Shown here one piece after another: positions 58,543 to 64,000 of a DNA stretch of 64,000 nt. The position numbers and the translations under genes were made by a program. How positions within the stretch are numbered: position 1 is the first letter of the stretch; every line of letters starts with the position of its first letter. The stretch is from Carboxydothermus hydrogenoformans Z-2901. GTDB taxonomy: Bacteria > Bacillota > Z-2901 > Carboxydothermales > Carboxydothermaceae. The notes below the pieces were generated by a model. That model ran no database searches and had not been told where the DNA came from. It worked only from the letters and a program-made list of their open reading frames with translations. Location: the NCBI RefSeq assembly GCF_000012865.1, contig NC_007503.1, positions 124,001 to 188,000 on the forward strand. Reading direction: 5' to 3'.

Positions 58543-59649
58543 ATGAACTACAACAACTGGTTTTACTGGCTAAATCTTGTCTTAGGCGGAATAAGTGGGA
58601 TAGTTTTCGGAATAATTTATAGCAATTTTATTTTTCTTTTAATTGGCGGTATTTTGGTCTTTACCAACCTTTGGGGCTATTACTTTATTTACCTTAAAGA
58701 AAAAAAAGAGTTTGCCAAAATATTAGAATTTGGTGTAGCGGCTAAAAATAAAAACTTAAGAGAATTATTAAACTATCAACCGCCGCAAAAGGGCATTCTT
58801 AATGAATTAGGAGAAACCTTTAAGTTCCTGGGGGAGCAGATCTATAATTCGGTAAAATATGCCGGAGAGGATGCCCAGACGCAGTCGGAGATTATTGAGA
58901 GTTTAACTTCGGCCTTTGAACAGGTGGCAACCGGTACTCAGCACCAGGTAGGGCAAATTCAAAACTTAACGCTATCTTTAGAAAAACTAGCGAAGGAGAT
59001 TAATGAGGTGGCTAAGTTAGCCGCTAATACCGAACAGCTTGCCCAAAGAGCCCGCGAGCTTACCCAAAAAGGAGTCAAACAAAGCGAAGTAGCTGGGCAG
59101 GAAATGGAGAGCATAAGTCAAAGTATTAATGATTTAGAAAAAAATTCTGCTAACATAGCTGCTATCTTAGAAGTGATCAATGAAATTGCCGATCAAACAT
59201 CGCTTTTGGCTTTAAATGCAGCAATTGAAGCGGCTCGAGCTGGAGAGGCAGGAAGAGGTTTTGCGGTCGTTGCTGATGAGGTAAGAAAACTTGCCGATAA
59301 ATCCAGGGAATCGGTTATGAAGATTGAGGAAATTATTAAAGATGTACAGGGCAAGACTAAAGTGGCAGTAAACAATACTAAAAACGGTGTTGCTGCTATT
59401 ACCAGTTTAAGCCAGGCGTTTAATGAAATAAATACTCATGTCCAAGAAATGACTGAATATATGGCTCAAGTTTCCGAAAAAACCGAAATCCAAGCTGCTG
59501 CCAGCGAGGAAGTATCGGGGGCAGCCCAGACCATAGCTGCGGTCATTGAAGAAATTTCCGCCAGCACCCAGGAAATAGCTGCAACTTCTAAAAAACTTAC
59601 CGAGATTAATGCGGCTTTAAAGGAACATGTGGCCAGCCATATTTTATAA
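58543..59649 (+). CDS. Methyl-accepting chemotaxis-type receptor without sensor domain, copy 1
   Basis: 368 residues. Two closely spaced membrane helices (about 8-26 and 31-52) with almost no external loop are followed directly by a cytoplasmic coiled-coil signalling domain. The hairpin tip is [20 protein letters not shown], then [20 protein letters not shown]. No HAMP or ligand domain and no C-terminal CheR-binding pentapeptide are visible. It may sense the membrane state or a partner protein. ATG 58543 follows TGGGGTGA. Confidence 0.92.
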   Translation: MNYNNWFYWLNLVLGGISGIVFGIIYSNFIFLLIGGILVFTNLWGYYFIYLKEKKEFAKILEFGVAAKNKNLRELLNYQPPQKGILNELGETFKFLGEQIYNSVKYAGEDAQTQSEIIESLTSAFEQVATGTQHQVGQIQNLTLSLEKLAKEINEVAKLAANTEQLAQRARELTQKGVKQSEVAGQEMESISQSINDLEKNSANIAAILEVINEIADQTSLLALNAAIEAARAGEAGRGFAVVADEVRKLADKSRESVMKIEEIIKDVQGKTKVAVNNTKNGVAAITSLSQAFNEINTHVQEMTEYMAQVSEKTEIQAAASEEVSGAAQTIAAVIEEISASTQEIAATSKKLTEINAALKEHVASHIL

Positions 59650-59663
59650 AGGTTAAAACCCAG

Positions 59664-59705
59664 CACCTTTAGGGATGGTATCCAAACCCTAAAGGTGTTT
59701 TTTTA
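59664..59705 (+). terminator. Intrinsic terminator between the two receptors
   Basis: CACCTTTAGGG (59664-59674) pairs with CCCTAAAGGTG (59687-59697), followed by T residues. Confidence 0.85.
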
Positions 59706-59769
59706 ATCTACAATTTACAACGATTAAGAAGAGTTGGTAAAATAAAAGAAACAAAAATGAGGTGGAAAG

Positions 59770-60876
59770 ATGAAGATGAAAATAAATAACTGGTACCAGT
59801 GGTTAAACGTACTATTAGGTCTTACCGGGATTGGGGCGGGAGTTATTACCGAAAATATTTTGGCACTGGCCCTTGGCATCGGGTTAGGCCTAACTACCAT
59901 AGCCAATTATTTCTTATATTTAAAGGAAAATGAGGAAAGGAAAAGGCTTTTACAATTGGGAGAAGCGGTAAAAAACCGGAACCTTAAAGAACTTGTGGAG
60001 TATACACCGCCACCAAAAGGCAGCTTTAAAGAACTGGGAGAAACCTTTAAGTTTCTCGGAAAGGTGGTTTATAACTCCATAAAATTTGCGGGAAAAGATG
60101 CCAAAACTCAAGGGGAAATCATTGAAAGCCTGACCGCTGCTCTGGAACAGGTAGCCACAGGAACCCAGCATCAGGTAGGGCAAATTCAAAATTTAACCCT
60201 TTCTTTAGAAAAGCTCGCCCAGGAAATTAACGAAGTAGCCAGGTTTGCTCTTGCGACGGAAAACCTGGCGCGAAAAACGCGCGAGCTTACCCAAAATGGA
60301 GTAGTACAAAGTGAAACTGCCCAACGGGAAATGGAGAGCATCAAGCAGAGCATTAACGAGTTAGAGAAAAATTCAGCCAACATTGCCGCAATCTTAGAGG
60401 TGATAAACGAAATAGCCGACCAAACTTCACTTTTGGCGTTAAATGCGGCGATTGAAGCTGCCCGGGCCGGAGAAGCCGGGCGCGGTTTTGCGGTAGTTGC
60501 CGAGGAGGTGCGCAAACTTGCCGATAAATCCCGGGAGTCTGTGAAAAAAATTGAGGAAATTGTGAAAGATGTCCAGTTCAAAACCAGTACTGCGGTTACC
60601 ATGACGCAAAACGGAGTAATGGCCCTTGCAAGACTGAGTCAAGCTTTTAGTGAGATTAATGCTAATGTTGAAGAGGTAGTGAGCCATATGGCAACGGTTT
60701 CCGAAAAAACCGGGATTCAAGCTGCGGCCAGCGAGGAAGTGTCAGGGGCGGCTCAAGCTATTGCTGCAGTTATTGAAGAGATTTCCGCAAGTACTCAGGA
60801 ACTAGCGGCTACCTCGCAAAAACTTAAGGAAATAACCGACGGTTTAAAGAAACGGGTTGCCAGTTACCAGCTTTAA
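59770..60876 (+). CDS. Methyl-accepting chemotaxis-type receptor without sensor domain, copy 2
   Basis: 368 residues, the same length and plan as copy 1. The signalling half is near-identical ([40 protein letters not shown]) and the two N-terminal helices are more divergent. This is a tandem duplication with divergence in the membrane part. ATG 59770 follows GAGGTGG; ATG 59776 is an alternative. Confidence 0.92.
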   Translation: MKMKINNWYQWLNVLLGLTGIGAGVITENILALALGIGLGLTTIANYFLYLKENEERKRLLQLGEAVKNRNLKELVEYTPPPKGSFKELGETFKFLGKVVYNSIKFAGKDAKTQGEIIESLTAALEQVATGTQHQVGQIQNLTLSLEKLAQEINEVARFALATENLARKTRELTQNGVVQSETAQREMESIKQSINELEKNSANIAAILEVINEIADQTSLLALNAAIEAARAGEAGRGFAVVAEEVRKLADKSRESVKKIEEIVKDVQFKTSTAVTMTQNGVMALARLSQAFSEINANVEEVVSHMATVSEKTGIQAAASEEVSGAAQAIAAVIEEISASTQELAATSQKLKEITDGLKKRVASYQL

Positions 60877-60904
60877 AAAGCCATGGCCTTAGGCCATGGC
60901 TTTT
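60876..60904. terminator. Bidirectional terminator
   Basis: AAAAGCCATGGCC (60876-60888) pairs with GGCCATGGCTTTT (60892-60904) around a 3-nt loop. It serves the converging receptor and cytochrome genes. Confidence 0.85.
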
Positions 60905-63431
60905 AAGGTTGATATCCCCCAAAGGTGTGGGAGCTTAGATAGATACTATCAATAAGTGATGCGGTTTTGGGCATATCCACCGCTGGCATTCGGGTTCCAT
61001 CGTGGCAGGAGGAGCAAAGCTGCCCCTGGGTAGTTTTAAGAGATTCCCCCAGTAAATTGGTGCCGTGACTGTTGTGGCAGTCGTTGCAGGCTAAACTGCC
61101 GTTTTTATAATGGAGGCTTTGCCTGTAAGCCGGATACTCGTTTTGAGCCCGGGCATCCCGGTAAATACCATCTACGGCAGGATAGAATAAATTCTGAAGT
61201 GACAATATTGGTGTTGGCATTGAACTTTCTACCAGATACGGACCTAAATTATCTGTACCGTAAATTGGGTCATTTAACCCCGGGATAATCCCGTAGGTAT
61301 ACCACTCTTCACTCCAGGGATAAACTCTTTGTCCTACCGGTGGTAGGAAATCTTCCCGGTAAGTTAGTCCCATTACTGTTTGCTGCCGGTATAAAAGGCT
61401 TATGCCTTTACTATGGCACTGGCCGCATAAACTGGTTCTAAGCGCTGGCGTCTGGTATTTGGGATTATAAATATTGTAGTGATTGGGGTTTTCAGTGTGG
61501 TTTTTACCGGGACCATGACAGGCTTCACAGCCAACACCCATTTCGACCAGTTCGTAACCGGTGACTTCAGAGGTTTCGCTATTTACGGTAGTAACTTTAA
61601 AACCGGTGCCATGGCAGCCCAAACAGGAGTTTAAGTCATAAACTCCGGAAAATACGGTGAACTTTTTTGCGGGAACATTAAAGCTTCTCGAAAGAAGATT
61701 ATAAGTTGTGTCATAAACCGCATAGCTCTGCAGCCACTTAAAACCAACGCTTAAGGTGACCTGCTCGGGATAAACATCCGCCCGGGTTGAATCAATCAGC
61801 CGGTACAGAAGGTTGCCTGGACTGGCGATAAAATCATTTAGTCCGCTGTAGGTAAAGCGGTAGCTAAAACCGTTAACCGACGGTTCCAAAGGATAAACCG
61901 CATCAGCTACTATGCTATTAAAACCAAAACCAATGGTCCTCGCATGGGCTGTCTTTTGCCATCCCTTATAATAATTCTGGTGACAGCTCTTGCAGGCTAA
62001 ACTTCCCACGTACTGACTGCTGCCCTGATAGTAGTTGGTTGGAGTAGGAGATTCCATAAAATAGCCGGTTTTATCCGGATGGCACAGTACGCAACTTTTC
62101 ATATTGGGAAGCCGTTTTAAAGCCGAGGACCCGGTATTTTCATAGGCTTCCTCCGGTACTGTACCGGTTTTCAGCCAGTAATCCTGATCAACTCCGTGAG
62201 CCGTATGGCAGGTAAGACAGTTTATTTTGGAAAAAGTTCCGGTAACCGGGTCGTATTCAAACTTGATGTTATAAACCGTGCTTAAAGTTGAAGCTAGCTC
62301 CGGATAAACGGTGATATCTACCGGGTGGCGGTAATTTTCCGTAAAACTGTAAGTATTGCCTACCACCGTGGTATAGTACGAAGGGTGACAGGAGGCGCAA
62401 AATTCCGAGATACCGCTTATATACGTTACTTTTTCCGGTTTGTCTGAAGCAATTGAAAGGTAATTTTCAATACCCATTACTACCCTGATAGCCGGTACAA
62501 AATAAGCATAAAGCGGTACCGTTGGTGCATAAGTGAATTTAATCACTGTATAACCCCGGGAGTTATCAATGGTATAGTAAGAGGGGTCAATATATCCTTC
62601 GTTGGAGCTAATTTTGGTAAGACGTTCGTATTCATAACCGGTAAGCCAGCGGTAAGGAGTATACGTCACCTCGCCTACCGAGTTAGCGGTAGCTCCGGGA
62701 TACACCGTATACTCGGTACTGGAAATCTTCGCCATTAAAACCCCTTCTTTTTTATTTAAATAAGCCTGTCCGTTGGGGTTAGGGGATAAAAGCCGGGCAT
62801 TTCCTCCGGCACCGTGAGGGTCATGACAGCTGGTACAGGTAAAAGGAATACTCCAGCGGTCGTTTATGCCATCGCCATTTAAATCGGCTTGGGCAGTGCT
62901 GATATAGACTTCCCCTGGCACCGAAGAAACTTCGATAATACCCGAAACGTTATGAGCCGATAAAAATTCTTCTTTGCCACGGCCGAAAACCCCGCTATTG
63001 GTTAAAACATTACTGTTTTGGATTTTGCCGTCTAACACGTTGTAGGTAGTGGTAACGGTACCATCGTGGCAGGCCATACAGGTAGCGTAATCGGAATACC
63101 ACTGCAAGAGGCCCGGACCTACTGATGTATGAGTAGAGTGGCAGGAGGCGCAGCTATCGGTATTTTTGGTAAAATTGCTGTGGACCCTGTACAAGGCAGG
63201 GTTATTTTCATTGGGCAGATAGACTTCATAAGGGAAATTTGTAAGATCGTCCGGGTTAAAGGCAGAGACCATTCCATAGACATTGTTATAAACTTTTGTT
63301 TGAACTGGAAGGTAACTACCTTTTTGTTCGTTATTGCCATAAACTGGCAATAAGTTGGCTTGTACGTTATTTGGTATTAAAATTATTGATATGAAAATTA
63401 ATGATAAAATGTATAAAAAAGCTTTTTTCAT
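60903..63431 (-). CDS. Secreted multihaem c-type cytochrome (12 CxxCH motifs)
   Basis: About 842 residues: signal peptide (about 1-26) and twelve CxxCH haem sites (CASCH, CMACH, CTSCH, CASCH, CLTCH, CVLCH, CKSCH, CLGCH, CEACH, CGQCH, CNDCH, CSSCH). The order suggests three parts: an N-terminal doubled-CxxCH region, a cytochrome c554-like centre (LACKSCHQNYYKGWQKTAHA) and a C-terminal doubled-CxxCH region (YKNGSLACNDCHNSHGTN). It probably carries electrons outside the membrane, to minerals or nitrogen or sulfur oxyanions; the substrate is not shown. ATG 63431 follows AGGTGGC. No haem-attachment genes are nearby. Confidence 0.9.
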   Translation of the reverse strand: MKKAFLYILSLIFISIILIPNNVQANLLPVYGNNEQKGSYLPVQTKVYNNVYGMVSAFNPDDLTNFPYEVYLPNENNPALYRVHSNFTKNTDSCASCHSTHTSVGPGLLQWYSDYATCMACHDGTVTTTYNVLDGKIQNSNVLTNSGVFGRGKEEFLSAHNVSGIIEVSSVPGEVYISTAQADLNGDGINDRWSIPFTCTSCHDPHGAGGNARLLSPNPNGQAYLNKKEGVLMAKISSTEYTVYPGATANSVGEVTYTPYRWLTGYEYERLTKISSNEGYIDPSYYTIDNSRGYTVIKFTYAPTVPLYAYFVPAIRVVMGIENYLSIASDKPEKVTYISGISEFCASCHPSYYTTVVGNTYSFTENYRHPVDITVYPELASTLSTVYNIKFEYDPVTGTFSKINCLTCHTAHGVDQDYWLKTGTVPEEAYENTGSSALKRLPNMKSCVLCHPDKTGYFMESPTPTNYYQGSSQYVGSLACKSCHQNYYKGWQKTAHARTIGFGFNSIVADAVYPLEPSVNGFSYRFTYSGLNDFIASPGNLLYRLIDSTRADVYPEQVTLSVGFKWLQSYAVYDTTYNLLSRSFNVPAKKFTVFSGVYDLNSCLGCHGTGFKVTTVNSETSEVTGYELVEMGVGCEACHGPGKNHTENPNHYNIYNPKYQTPALRTSLCGQCHSKGISLLYRQQTVMGLTYREDFLPPVGQRVYPWSEEWYTYGIIPGLNDPIYGTDNLGPYLVESSMPTPILSLQNLFYPAVDGIYRDARAQNEYPAYRQSLHYKNGSLACNDCHNSHGTNLLGESLKTTQGQLCSSCHDGTRMPAVDMPKTASLIDSIYLSSHTFGGYQP

Positions 63432-63539
63432 GGGTGCCACCTATAAGTAAAATTGTTAATTTCTTAATAATTTCGCTAAAAAGATACAAAAATCCTTCTA
63501 ATTAAAAGTATTATTTTTTAAAGGTGCTATCTTTTGGCA

Positions 63540-63566
63540 GCAGGATTTTTCCTATGTTAAACGAAT
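63540..63566 (+). promoter_or_regulatory. SigH-type promoter
   Basis: GCAGGATTT (63540-63548), an 11-bp spacer and AACGAAT (63560-63566) fit the sigma-H consensus. The predicted start lies about 10 nt before the ribosome-binding site of the last gene. Confidence 0.6.
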
Positions 63567-63583
63567 AGAAAATAAGGGAGGTA

Positions 63584-64000
63584 ATGGCTGTGGACGGTGA
63601 GAGAACATTTAAATTTAAAATTCCTTATCTAGATGAAGCAAAGCTTATACACTCCAAAGAAAGCATTGGAACACTTAAATTTAAAATTCCTTATCTAGAT
63701 GAAGTAAAGCCTTATAAAACAATGTGGTTTATCTTACTTTTAGGATTCAGCCTTTTATTTTTATTACCGCCTTTTTACCGGGGCCTATTTTTTGAATATG
63801 AGCAGGAAGTAGCAACTCTCTGGGCAATTATTTTAGTTTGGCTAGTTTATACTTTAGAGCTTGGGGAGAAAAAGCCAAAGTTTTTACAATTAACTTTAGA
63901 TTATGCCGTGTTGGCACTACCAATAATTTATTTAATTTCAATAATTAATGCGGCCAATATAGGCTTTGCTGTCGATGAATTTGTCCAAAACATTTTATAC
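63584..64000 (+). CDS. Membrane protein, N-terminal part (possibly O-antigen ligase family)
   Basis: 139 codons run off the window. The first 45 residues hold two copies of a KFKIPYLDE segment in soluble sequence. Then three or more membrane helices start (WFILLLGFSLLFLLPPFYRG, TLWAIILVWLVYTLELG, and so on). The LPPFYRGLFFEYE region recalls clostridial O-antigen ligase/polymerase-like proteins, but only the front is visible. ATG 63584 follows AAGGGAGG. Confidence 0.6.
   Translation, partial: MAVDGERTFKFKIPYLDEAKLIHSKESIGTLKFKIPYLDEVKPYKTMWFILLLGFSLLFLLPPFYRGLFFEYEQEVATLWAIILVWLVYTLELGEKKPKFLQLTLDYAVLALPIIYLISIINAANIGFAVDEFVQNILY
63605..63709 (+). repeat. 39-bp direct repeat within the last gene
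   Basis: 63605-63643 and 63671-63709 match at 37 of 39 positions, are 66 bp apart and in frame, and encode T(F/L)KFKIPYLDE(A/V)K twice. The near-perfect DNA match, including synonymous positions, indicates a recent internal duplication. Confidence 0.85.

Noticed and set aside
1-64000. tRNA, rRNA or CRISPR array
   Set aside because: I saw no cloverleaf with a TTCGANNC-type T loop, no rRNA signatures and no regularly spaced 24-40 bp repeats with unique spacers.

Overview
The window reads as chromosome of a thermophilic, spore-forming clostridial bacterium. Three things point that way: a long run of sporulation genes (spoVT, spoIID, yabP, yabQ, divIC, spoIIE), purine-rich ribosome-binding sites with frequent GTG and TTG starts, and metabolic genes such as a CooT-type nickel protein. 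The closest match I can name is Carboxydothermus hydrogenoformans; this is inferred from gene content and order, not from a search. Almost all genes run left to right. I see no tRNA, rRNA, CRISPR array or prophage.

Layout. 1-1.55 kb: end of an unknown gene, a repeat-rich spacer, then a cassette of a small sigma-like factor, DUF1659, DUF2922 and YvrJ proteins. 1.5-3.7 kb (minus): two-gene LutA/LutB-like iron-sulfur operon. 3.9-5.8 kb: split ThrE-type exporter and comFC. 5.8-7.2 kb: DnaA-box cluster, then csp-hpf-csp. 7.2-10.3 kb: accessory-looking stretch with a REP-like hairpin, an unknown protein behind a SigH-type promoter, a 225-bp inverted-repeat element, a compositionally mosaic HD-GYP gene and a DUF5317 protein. 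10.3-16.8 kb: secA, prfB (programmed frameshift), YitT, split transketolase. 16.9-22.1 kb: ftsEX, M23 peptidase, ctpA, minJ-like. 22.1-27.4 kb: acuABC, rtcB, cooT, uracil-DNA glycosylase, ferredoxins. 27.9-32.5 kb: secreted and membrane proteins of unknown role. 32.5-44.4 kb: ispE, gntR, nucleotidyltransferase, threonine dehydratase, glmU, prs, ctc, pth, mfd. 44.5-58.4 kb: prsA-like, spoVT, a REP-associated transposase, mazG, hup, spoIID, yabPQ, divIC, ppx, spoIIE, tilS, ftsH, ndk. 58.5-64 kb: two tandem chemoreceptors, a 12-haem cytochrome, and the start of a membrane protein.

The order ispE ... glmU-prs-ctc-pth-mfd-spoVT-mazG-yabP-yabQ-divIC-spoIIE-tilS-ftsH matches the classical Bacillus subtilis arrangement, so function calls there are firm. 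FtsEX, its M23 partner, CtpA and the MinJ-like protein form a second division/sporulation block.

The most interesting material is non-coding: three related hairpins, one joined to a RAYT transposase whose right end supplies the mazG start codon; an 11-bp-phased array of DnaA-box-like nonamers before a small HTH gene; four near-consensus SigH promoters; a spoIIE promoter with a 21-bp spacer and Spo0A-box matches; an inverted repeat that would hide the spoVT ribosome-binding site in read-through transcripts; and a promoter-to-terminator unit near 30.5 kb that looks like a small RNA.
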